Shown here in pieces: positions 55,311-61,659 of a stretch of 64,000 nucleotides of DNA (position 1 is its first letter; each line of letters opens with the position of its first letter). The stretch comes from Ornithinimicrobium avium. GTDB taxonomy: Bacteria; Actinomycetota; Actinomycetes; Actinomycetales; Dermatophilaceae. Location: the NCBI RefSeq assembly GCF_003351765.1, contig NZ_CP031229.1:248001-312000 (forward strand), read 5' to 3'. A program made the position numbers and the translations under genes. The notes under the pieces were generated by a model, which saw only the letters and a list, made by a program, of their open reading frames with translations, was not told where the DNA came from and did not search any database.

Positions 55311-55514
55311 ATGGCGATGACTCTGCGACTGTCTCCGGAGGACGAGCGAGCCTTGGCAGCCCTGGCCGAGGCCGAGGGTGTCAGCAAGCAGGAGGCGACG
55401 GTGCGGGCGATCCGGGAGGCGGCCGCACGGCGCGGGCACGAGGAGCGTGTGCGTGAGCTGTCCGCACGTGGGCGAGAGCGGTACGCGGACCTGCTCGAGC
55501 GTCTCGGACGCTGA
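55311..55514 (+). CDS. ribbon-helix-helix antitoxin of a Doc-type pair
   Basis: A 67-residue protein: MTLRLSPEDERALAALAEAEGVSKQEATVRAIREAA is a ribbon-helix-helix (CopG/Arc-like) DNA-binding unit, and the Arg/Glu-rich C-terminal helix would wrap the toxin. The promoter holds two direct copies of GATACC five bases apart (within 55285-55303), likely the autoregulatory operator. It starts a bicistron with the Fic-fold gene. An earlier ATG at 55303 is out of frame. Confidence 0.8.
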   Translation: MAMTLRLSPEDERALAALAEAEGVSKQEATVRAIREAAARRGHEERVRELSARGRERYADLLERLGR

Positions 55515-55876
55515 CCCGTGGAGTACGGACGACCGAGGACCTGCTCACCCTGGCAGCGGACCTGGGCGTAGGTCCGATCCAGGACCTTGGCCTGCTGGAT
55601 TCGGCGGCCCACCGCCCCAGCTCCAGCGTCTTCGGACATGACGCCTACCAAGACATCGATGCCAAGGCGGGCGCGCTGCTGGAGTCCATCGTCGTAAACC
55701 ACCCGCTCGTCGATGGCAACAAGCGCCTGGGATGGCTCGCGGTAGTCGTGTTCTACGGACTCAACGACATCGATCTCCATGCACCAGACGACGACGCATA
55801 CGACCTGGTCATCGCCGTCGCCAGCGGCACGGCCGACCACCATGTGGCAGCTCGCCACTTGGCCAAGTGGCACTAG
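55511..55876 (+). CDS. doc: Doc-like Fic-fold toxin lacking a standard start codon
   Basis: The frame reads TRGVRTTEDLLTLAADLGVGPIQDLGLLDSAAHRPSSSVFG and then the Doc signature NHPLVDGNKRLGWLAVVVFYGLND (HPxVDGNKR), ending at 55876; about 121 residues, the normal Doc length. Doc proteins phosphorylate EF-Tu. No ATG, GTG or TTG exists before residue ~50. The only candidate at the correct place is CTG 55511, which overlaps the antitoxin stop (CTGA). Either CTG is used by translational coupling, keeping toxin low, or the start has been lost and the gene is silent. Confidence 0.72.
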   Translation: MTRGVRTTEDLLTLAADLGVGPIQDLGLLDSAAHRPSSSVFGHDAYQDIDAKAGALLESIVVNHPLVDGNKRLGWLAVVVFYGLNDIDLHAPDDDAYDLVIAVASGTADHHVAARHLAKWH

Positions 55877-55920
55877 CCGGAACTAGCGGCCCGCGGCAAA
55901 ACAGTGCGTCACGGGACGGC

Positions 55921-55956
55921 TTGCACGACAAACTTGGTGTCAACTACAGTTCACAT
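55921..55956 (+). promoter_or_regulatory. promoter of the HigB/HigA-type pair
   Basis: TTGCAC (55921-55926), an 18-nt spacer and TACAGT (55945-55950) lie 6 nt from the ATG, so transcription probably begins at the start codon. The near-palindrome AACTACAGTT covers the -10 and would suit autorepression by the antitoxin. Confidence 0.55.
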
Positions 55957-56262
55957 ATGGTGCAGGTCGTCCGATCCGCAACGTTCGATCGATGGCTGGG
56001 CAAGCTGAAGGACCAACGTGCGGCCGCGCGCGTGCTGGTCCGGATCAACCGGCTCGCGGCGGGTAACCCCGGCGACGTCAAGCCTGTCGGGCAGGGCGTC
56101 AGCGAGATGCGAATCAACTACGGCCCGGGATATCGCATCTACTACCTGACCCACGACGACCGGGTCGTCCTGCTGCTGACCGGTGGCGACAAGTCGACCC
56201 AGGAAACAGACATCCGCAAGGCCCACGACATCGCCGCCGAATGGAAAAGGAACCGACCATGA
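55957..56262 (+). CDS. RelE/ParE-superfamily toxin (HigB-type killer)
   Basis: A 101-residue toxin of the 'addiction module killer' group: TFDRWLGKLKDQRAAARVLVRINRLAAGNPGDVKPVGQGVSEMRINYGPGYRIYYL then VVLLLTGGDKSTQETDIRKAHDIAAEW. The R-x-x-Y-G-P-G-Y-R-I-Y-Y strand and GGDKSTQ..DI..A are family signatures. Toxin precedes antitoxin, as in higBA, and the stop overlaps the antitoxin ATG (ATGA). Codon use is less G/C-biased than in the chromosome backbone. Confidence 0.9.
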   Translation: MVQVVRSATFDRWLGKLKDQRAAARVLVRINRLAAGNPGDVKPVGQGVSEMRINYGPGYRIYYLTHDDRVVLLLTGGDKSTQETDIRKAHDIAAEWKRNRP

Positions 56263-56555
56263 CCAACGAGACATTCGCCCCCTTCGACAGCGCGGACTAC
56301 CTCAACACCTTCGAGGACGTGGCCGCCTACCTGGAAGCGGTCCTGGAAGAAGCCGAGGATGACCCGAAGGTCATCGCTGCCGCGCTCGGAGCCATCGCTC
56401 GCTCTCGCAACCTGAGCGAGATCGCCCGACAGGCCGGGATGAGCCGAGAAGGCCTGTACAAGGCACTCTCCGCGGACGGAAACCCCTCATTGGCAACCGT
56501 GGTCAAGGTTGCCCATGTCCTTGGCCTACGGTTGCACTTCGAAACTATCGCCTGA
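56259..56555 (+). CDS. HigA-type antitoxin
   Basis: A 98-residue addiction-module antidote: an N-terminal toxin-binding part (FDSADYLNTFEDVAAYLEAVLEEAEDDPKVIAAALGAIARSRNL) followed by a Cro/C1-type helix-turn-helix (SEIARQAGMSREGLYKALSADGNPSLATVVKVAHVLGLRL). The pattern matches the family paired with the preceding killer protein. Translational coupling by ATGA overlap. Confidence 0.9.
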   Translation: MTNETFAPFDSADYLNTFEDVAAYLEAVLEEAEDDPKVIAAALGAIARSRNLSEIARQAGMSREGLYKALSADGNPSLATVVKVAHVLGLRLHFETIA

Positions 56556-56667
56556 CGCATTCAGCACCGCCCCGGTTGCGGCAGAGTCGGGTCTTTGATG
56601 CGGCCCTCAGGTGTTGCCTTTCGCCTGCCGAGCTAGCTAGTTCCGACGGGAGGTGCGTCGCGGATGG

Positions 56668-57375
56668 TCATGAGTTCTCCGCGAGCCAAGCCGTAATCTG
56701 CGGGCCCATGGGGTATGGGCAGGTCTTCACGGCCTGCAGGTAGGCGTTCGGGTCCTCCGGGTAAGGGCTCCAGCGGTTGGCTTCAGCCTGCTCGTGCCCC
56801 GCATAGAACAGGTGCTCGTTCGCCACGAAGGAGTCCACGCTGGGCGGCGCCGAGGCCGGCGGATAGCCCGCCTCTTCCAAGCAGCTGGCTGAATCAACCA
56901 GAAGCGCGTGCTGGGCCCGCAACTCCTCCACGGAGTACGGGATGGCCGCCGGCAGTGGGCCCAGCTGGGCCGTCGTCTCCTCCTCGCAGGCTGTGGACGC
57001 GGGTTGACGGGCCGCCTTCTGGTCGACGCCGCCGCCAGTGATCGTGATGCCCTCACCGGTCGTAGAACGCTGGAAAACCATCGTCCGACAGGCACTGTGC
57101 CTTGGCGGTCCACCACTGCCTAGTTAGTTCGGCCTCATTGCTCCGGTCGATTGGCGCGTCCGGGATCGGCACGCCCCACGCCGTCACCGTGAGGCTTGAA
57201 CCATCCGGGTCCCCCTGGGCCGAGTCCGGCGTTGCCGGCCCGCCGGCGCTCCGGGTTGGAGCAGGCTCCGTGGCCTGGACCTGCGGTTCACTTGCAGCAG
57301 CCTTCTCTCTTTCGCCGCCTCCAGAACACCCAGTCAGCAACACCAGAGAAAGGGTCGCGCACATCGCTGCCGCCA
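56668..57375 (-). pseudogene. lipoprotein gene with internal frame change, degenerate
   Basis: Two adjacent reading frames make one plausible protein. The first contains MCATLSLVLLTGCSGGGE (signal peptide with lipobox LLTGC), a Pro/Ala linker and DRSNEAELTRQWWTAKAQCLSDDGFPAFYDR, stopping at 57053-57055. The second continues GEGITITGGGVDQKAARQPASTACEEE ... to AWLAENS at 56668. Joining needs a shift near 57055-57062 (CGG-T-GAG). No ATG or GTG gives a normal basic signal-peptide start; ATG 57375 is internal to the usual n-region, and the group II intron lies ~80 nt upstream and may have cut off the 5' end. Function unknown. Confidence 0.6.
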
Positions 57376-57450
57376 GACTCCCGGTGACTAGCCGCCTTGC
57401 CCCGCCTGCGGGTAGATCCTGTTCCGTGCAGGACCTCGAGCAATGATCAG

Positions 57451-57456
57451 AACCTG
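57451..57456 (+). other. IBS1 of the group II intron target
   Basis: The six exon bases AACCTG just before the intron are complementary to CAGGTT at 57724-57729 inside domain I (EBS1). A GATCA at 57648-57652 could act as EBS2 with the TGATC directly upstream of IBS1. These pairings fix the 5' splice site. Confidence 0.7.
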
Positions 57457-59374
57457 GTGTGCCACGAACGTCGGAGGTGCGATGTGTAGGTAGTCGTTGC
57501 TGAGGACGGTGCTGTGCAGCTGATGAAGGAAGGCCCTTCGGAGTCGCCCTGCGTGGGGGAGGCTCCAAACCGCCTCATGCTGCCCTGGCTGCAAGGCCGG
57601 GGTGGTGAGCGATGAGGAGAAGGCACCGGTTGAGGTGTCAGGTAGGGATCAGGAAGGCGAACGTGAGTGAATCGCCGTTGAAGTGTCGAGATGATAATCA
57701 ACACGACATCGAAACCGGGGTTTCAGGTTGTCCCCGGGATGAGCCTGGCGGGAGCCCGCTGACTGGCCAGGTGGTGTCCGGCATGAAGGCGACGCGAGCC
57801 TGGTCTGCGGCTGCTGCACGGAACGTGGGAAGGCCCATCCCGATACGTCTACCCGTGGGGGTGGAGAGAGGAAGACCACCAAGCAGCAGAAACTGCGAGG
57901 TGCTGAGTACCGATGCGGGATGGGTTGGCGGACTGGCTCGTAGTAGCGGCGAAGTGCCTGTAATGGGCGTGGAGCGAAGGGGCCAGGCCACCGTGATCTG
58001 TTCGTCGGGTCAACCACAAGGGTGGGAGGAACCGCGGTGAGCACGTCACTGACGGAAGGCAAGTCGTTCGAGATCTCCAAGTGGGAGGTGTGGCAGGCGT
58101 ATGAGCGGGTGAAGGCGAACAAGGGCGCTTCGGGGGTGGATGAGGTGACCATCGAGGAGTTCGAGGCCGATCTACGGGGCAACCTGTACAAGGTTTGGAA
58201 TCGGATGTCCTCGGGGTCCTACTTCCCGCCGCCGGTGCGCGCGGTGCCGATCCCCAAGCCTGACGGCAAGGTCAGGGTGCTCGGGGTACCAACTGTCGCG
58301 GACAGGATCGCCCAGACCGTGGTCGCGGCCCGGCTGGAGGCCAGGGTGGAACCGATGTTCCACCCTGACTCCTACGGGTATCGGCCGCGGCGGTCGGCCC
58401 TGGATGCGGTAGCGGTGACCCGGCGACGATGCTGGAGCAAGGACTGGGTGCTCGATCTGGACATCCGCGCGTTCTTCGACAGCGTCGACCATGACCTGCT
58501 GCTCAAGGCGGTGGAGGCCAACACCGAGGACCGTTGGGTGGTGCTGTACGTGCGGCGCTGGTTGGCTGCGCCGATGGTGCATCCCGACGGCAGCGTTCAG
58601 GACCGAGACCGTGGCACCCCGCAGGGGTCCGCGGTTTCACCGGTCCTGGCGAACCTGTTTCTGCACTATGCGTTCGATGCCTGGATGGCCCGGGAGTTCC
58701 CCTCCGTCCAGTTCGAACGCTACGTCGATGACGTGGTGGTGCATGCCGCCACACGCGGCCACGCAGAGCGGCTGCGTTCGGCGATCGCTGCCCGGATGAT
58801 CGAGGTCGGGCTGGAACTGCACCCGGACAAGACCAAGATCGTGTACTGCAAGGACGACAACCGGCGCGGCTCTCACGAGCACGAGTCGTTCACGTTCTTG
58901 GGCTACACCTTCCGGACCCGGTCGGCGCGGAACAAGCACGGGCGGAAGTTCGCCTCGTTCTTGCCCGCGGTGTCCCGGGAAGCCCTGGTGGCGATGGGCA
59001 GACAGGTTCGCAGGTGGCGCATCCACCTGCGCACCGGTGGAAGCCTTACCGACCTCGCCCGATGGATGAATCCCATCGTGCGGGGCTGGATGCAGTACTA
59101 CGGGGCGTTCTATCGCTCTGAGTTGTATCCCCTGCTGCGCCGCATCAACACCTATCTGGTGCGGTGGGCCCGCAAGAAGTATCGAGCGTTGCATGGGTTC
59201 AAGAAGGTCAAGGCGTGGTGGCGGGCGCTGGTCGCTCGCTACACGCGTGGGTTCGCCCACTGGGCCTGGACCCGGGACTTCCTTCCGACAGGGTGGTAAG
59301 AGCCGTGTGACGGGAGACTGTCACGCACGGTTCTGTGGGAGCCGGGGGGGTGAGAATCCCCCCGGCCACCCGAC
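57457..59374 (+). mobile_element. group II intron, apparently complete
   Basis: The element begins GTGTG at 57457, the group II GUGYG start, right after an IBS1 that pairs with CAGGTT at 57724. It contains the reverse transcriptase gene in domain IV. Domain V is the canonical 34-nt hairpin 59300-59333 (GAGCCGTG ... CACGGTTC with the AGC triad). Domain VI is the GC-rich stem 59341-59366, and the 3' end falls at CGAC 59374. Length 1,918 nt is typical. It looks capable of splicing. The 57457-58036 part is ribozyme domains I-III with no gene. The host site is non-coding or a degraded gene. Confidence 0.85.
58037..59299 (+). CDS. ltrA: group II intron reverse transcriptase/maturase
   Basis: Copies intron RNA into DNA and helps it splice; 420 residues. 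The palm has RT motifs AYERVKANKGASGVD (RT0/1), PIPKPDGKVRVLGVPTVADRIAQ, LDIRAFFDSVDH, GTPQGSAVSPVLANLFLHY and FERYVDDVVVHA with the catalytic YVDD. The thumb and maturase X domain follow (GSLTDLARWMNPIVRGWMQYYG, RRINTYLVRWARKKY). No HNH endonuclease domain is present, so spread would rely on replication-fork priming. GTG 58037 follows GGGAGG; another GTG 15 nt earlier is in frame. Confidence 0.95.
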   Translation: MSTSLTEGKSFEISKWEVWQAYERVKANKGASGVDEVTIEEFEADLRGNLYKVWNRMSSGSYFPPPVRAVPIPKPDGKVRVLGVPTVADRIAQTVVAARLEARVEPMFHPDSYGYRPRRSALDAVAVTRRRCWSKDWVLDLDIRAFFDSVDHDLLLKAVEANTEDRWVVLYVRRWLAAPMVHPDGSVQDRDRGTPQGSAVSPVLANLFLHYAFDAWMAREFPSVQFERYVDDVVVHAATRGHAERLRSAIAARMIEVGLELHPDKTKIVYCKDDNRRGSHEHESFTFLGYTFRTRSARNKHGRKFASFLPAVSREALVAMGRQVRRWRIHLRTGGSLTDLARWMNPIVRGWMQYYGAFYRSELYPLLRRINTYLVRWARKKYRALHGFKKVKAWWRALVARYTRGFAHWAWTRDFLPTGW

Positions 59375-59433
59375 TGGATGGCCCTCGGCGGGGTGACGTG
59401 CAAGTGGCGTACCTCCCGAGCAAGATCTGAAGC

Positions 59434-60802
59434 CCATGCAAGTTCTGATCAGGGTCGGCGTTGGAGCGCCGGCTCGGGAAGGTACGCCCATGCTCAAGGT
59501 AGTCCAGGAGAAGATCGAGTCCAACGTCGACGCGGCCACGAGCGGCGGGTCGCTGCTCGATGAGATCGTCCGCGACGGCGCGAGGCAGATGCTCGCCGCG
59601 GCGCTGCAGGCCGAGGTCACCGCGTACGTCGAGCGGTTCGCCGACGAGGTCGACGAGCACGGTCACCGGCTCGTGGTCCGCAACGGGTACCACGCGCCGC
59701 GGGAGGTGACCACCGCTGCCGGGGCGGTCCCGGTGCGCCAGCCACGGGTCAACGACCGACGCACCGACGAGGCCACCGGCCAGCGGGCACGGTTCGCCTC
59801 GGCGATCCTGCCCGCGTGGGCCCGCAAGTCCCCGCAGCTGGCCGAGGTGCTCCCTCTGCTGTACCTGCACGGGCTGTCCTCGGGCGACTTCGTCCCGGCG
59901 CTCGAGCAGTTCCTCGGAACCTCGGCCGGCCTGTCGGCCAAGACGATCACCCGGCTCACCGAGCAGTGGCAGGGCGAGGCTGCCGCGTTCAACCAGCGGT
60001 CCCTGGCCGGCACCGACTACGTCTACGTCTGGGTCGACGGCATCCACCTCAAGGTCCGCCTCACTCAGGACAAGGTCTGCCTCCTGGTGATGATCGGGGT
60101 CCGCGCCGACGGCACCAAGGAGCTGATCACCCTCGACGACGGGCACCGTGAGTCCACCGAGTCCTGGGCCGACCTGCTGCGCTCGGCCAAACGCCGCGGC
60201 ATGGCCGCCCCCGTCCTAGCCGTCGGCGACGGCGCCCTCGGGTTCTGGCGCGCGCTGCGCGACGTCTTCCCCGAGACCGTCGAGCAACGGTGCTGGTGGC
60301 ACAAGATCGGGAACGTCCTCAACGCGCTGCCCAAGTCGGTCCACAAGGACGCCAAGGCCTCCCTGGCCGAGATCTACAACGCCGCCGACCGCGAGCACGC
60401 GCAGGCCGCGGCGAAGACGTTCGAGGCGGCCTACGGCGCGAAGTGGCCCAAGGCGACCGCGAAGATCACCGAGGACCTGGACGTGCTCCTCGCGTTCTAC
60501 GACTTCCCGGCCGAGCACTGGGTGCATCTGCGCACCACGAACCCGATCGAGTCGACCTTCGCCACCGTCCGCCTCCGCCAGCGCGTCACCAAGGGCCCGG
60601 GCTCGCGCGCCGCGGGCATCGCGATGGCGTTCAAGCTCATCGAGTCCGCGCAACGACGCTGGCGCGCGGTCAACGCCCCGCACCTCGTCGCCCTCGTCCG
60701 CGCCGGCGCCACCTTCGAGCACGGCAACCTCGTCGAACGACCCGAGGAATCAGGAGGCCAGCAACACGTCGCATGACACGCCGATCCACAGGTCTTGACA
60801 AT
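59434..60802 (+). mobile_element. IS256-family insertion sequence, approximate ends
   Basis: The transposase gene is bounded by imperfect inverted ends: on the left CAAGTTCTGATCAGGGTCGG (59439-59458), on the right, read inward, CAAGACCTGTGGATCGGCGT (ending near 60796). They share CAAG, CTG and TCGGCGT with a gap. The precise borders and 8-bp target duplications could not be fixed. The left end lies only ~60 nt from the group II intron and the right end cuts into a gene remnant. Confidence 0.7.
59490..60776 (+). CDS. IS256-family transposase
   Basis: DDE transposase of the mutator class, 428 residues. Seen are LLDEIVRDGARQMLAAALQAEVTAYVE, RNGYHAPREVTTAAGAVPVRQPRV, the first catalytic Asp in YVWVDGIHLKVR, the second in LAVGDGALGFW, the C/H block QRCWWHKIGNVLN, and the final Glu in RTTNPIESTFATVRLRQRVTKG. 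Length and order are normal, so it looks intact. ATG 59490 is taken as start; an in-frame ATG at 59436 lies in the IS end. Confidence 0.95.
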   Translation: MLKVVQEKIESNVDAATSGGSLLDEIVRDGARQMLAAALQAEVTAYVERFADEVDEHGHRLVVRNGYHAPREVTTAAGAVPVRQPRVNDRRTDEATGQRARFASAILPAWARKSPQLAEVLPLLYLHGLSSGDFVPALEQFLGTSAGLSAKTITRLTEQWQGEAAAFNQRSLAGTDYVYVWVDGIHLKVRLTQDKVCLLVMIGVRADGTKELITLDDGHRESTESWADLLRSAKRRGMAAPVLAVGDGALGFWRALRDVFPETVEQRCWWHKIGNVLNALPKSVHKDAKASLAEIYNAADREHAQAAAKTFEAAYGAKWPKATAKITEDLDVLLAFYDFPAEHWVHLRTTNPIESTFATVRLRQRVTKGPGSRAAGIAMAFKLIESAQRRWRAVNAPHLVALVRAGATFEHGNLVERPEESGGQQHVA

Positions 60803-60807
60803 TACTC

Positions 60808-60930
60808 CTCAAGATCTTCGAGCGACTCTCCCGCGACGTCCGGGCGGGCCTCTACGAGCCCTCCGACGAGGAGTCGGTCCACGGCGCCTACGCCTGGGTC
60901 CTGCTCGGGGACGTCGGCGCGGAGCCCTGA
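60808..60930 (+). pseudogene. 3' remnant of a gene cut by the IS256 element
   Basis: Forty codons (LKIFERLSRDVRAGLYEPSDEESVHGAYAWVLLGDVGAEP) lead to a stop at 60930, with chromosomal-type codon use but no start. The frame begins at the end of the IS, as expected if the insertion removed or displaced the 5' part. I do not recognise the protein. The lost half is not found elsewhere in the window; nothing left of the tRNA-side elements matches. Confidence 0.5.
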
Positions 60931-60939
60931 CGCAAGCCC

Positions 60940-61659
60940 CTACTCGAGACGGGTAACGGTCTGCGCCGCGGCGACGACGTGGGGGTCGTGGGAGGCGCAG
61001 ATGACGGCTGTGCCGGCGTCGACGAGCGCCGCGAGCTGGTCGATGACCCGGTCGGCGGTCGCCCGGTCCTGGCTCGCAGTGGGCTCGTCAAGGACCAGCA
61101 GTGGCGGCTCGAGGAGTAGGGCACGGGCCAGTGCGGCGCGCTGACGCTCCCCACCAGAGAGTAGCTCGGCCCGGAGCGTGGTCCGGTCGCCGAGGCCGAG
61201 CTGGCCGAGAAGATTGGCCGCGCGGTCGGTCAGGGCGTGGGCCCGGCGGCCCGGCACGGCGGGCATGAGGACGTTCTCCAGGGTGGAGAAGCCGGGGATG
61301 ACCGCGCTGACCTGGTCGACGTAGCCGATGGTGGCCCGGCGGTAAAGGGCACGCCGGTCCTCGGACCAGCCGCTGATGGACGTGCCGGCCCACAGAACAC
61401 GGCCGTCGCTGGGCTCGGCCAGGCCGGCGACCACGCGCAGCAGGGAAGTCTTGCCCGAGCCGCTGCGCCCGGCGATGCAGTGCCACTGGCCGGGTTCGAC
61501 CCGCAGATCGAGTTCCTCGACGATCCGGATCTGCTGGTCGGGGCCGAACCAGAGGCTTACACCGTCCAGGGTGATCAGGTCTGGTGCCGAGCGGGCCCGC
61601 GAGTCCGGATCCGTGACCGGATCGGGTGCAGCGCGACCGACGAGGAGCGGTTCGCTCAT
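60940..61659 (-). CDS. ABC transporter ATPase (LolD/MacB type)
   Basis: A 239-residue ATPase: Walker A AGRSGSGKTSLLR, Q-loop YVDQ, signature LLSGGERQRAALARALL, Walker B LLVLDEPTASQD and switch His in CASHD. It belongs to the subfamily that pairs with FtsX/MacB permeases for lipoprotein, peptide or drug export. Its ATG overlaps the stop of the permease gene (ATGA), so it is downstream and coupled. Confidence 0.92.
   Translation of the reverse strand: MSEPLLVGRAAPDPVTDPDSRARSAPDLITLDGVSLWFGPDQQIRIVEELDLRVEPGQWHCIAGRSGSGKTSLLRVVAGLAEPSDGRVLWAGTSISGWSEDRRALYRRATIGYVDQVSAVIPGFSTLENVLMPAVPGRRAHALTDRAANLLGQLGLGDRTTLRAELLSGGERQRAALARALLLEPPLLVLDEPTASQDRATADRVIDQLAALVDAGTAVICASHDPHVVAAAQTVTRLE

Noticed and set aside
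56715..57041. Plus-strand frame of 108 codons in the island
   Set aside because: Shadow of the minus-strand lipoprotein halves; no ribosome site.
57602..58040. Frames inside 57612-58191 on both strands
   Set aside because: They lie in the ribozyme domains I-III of the group II intron.
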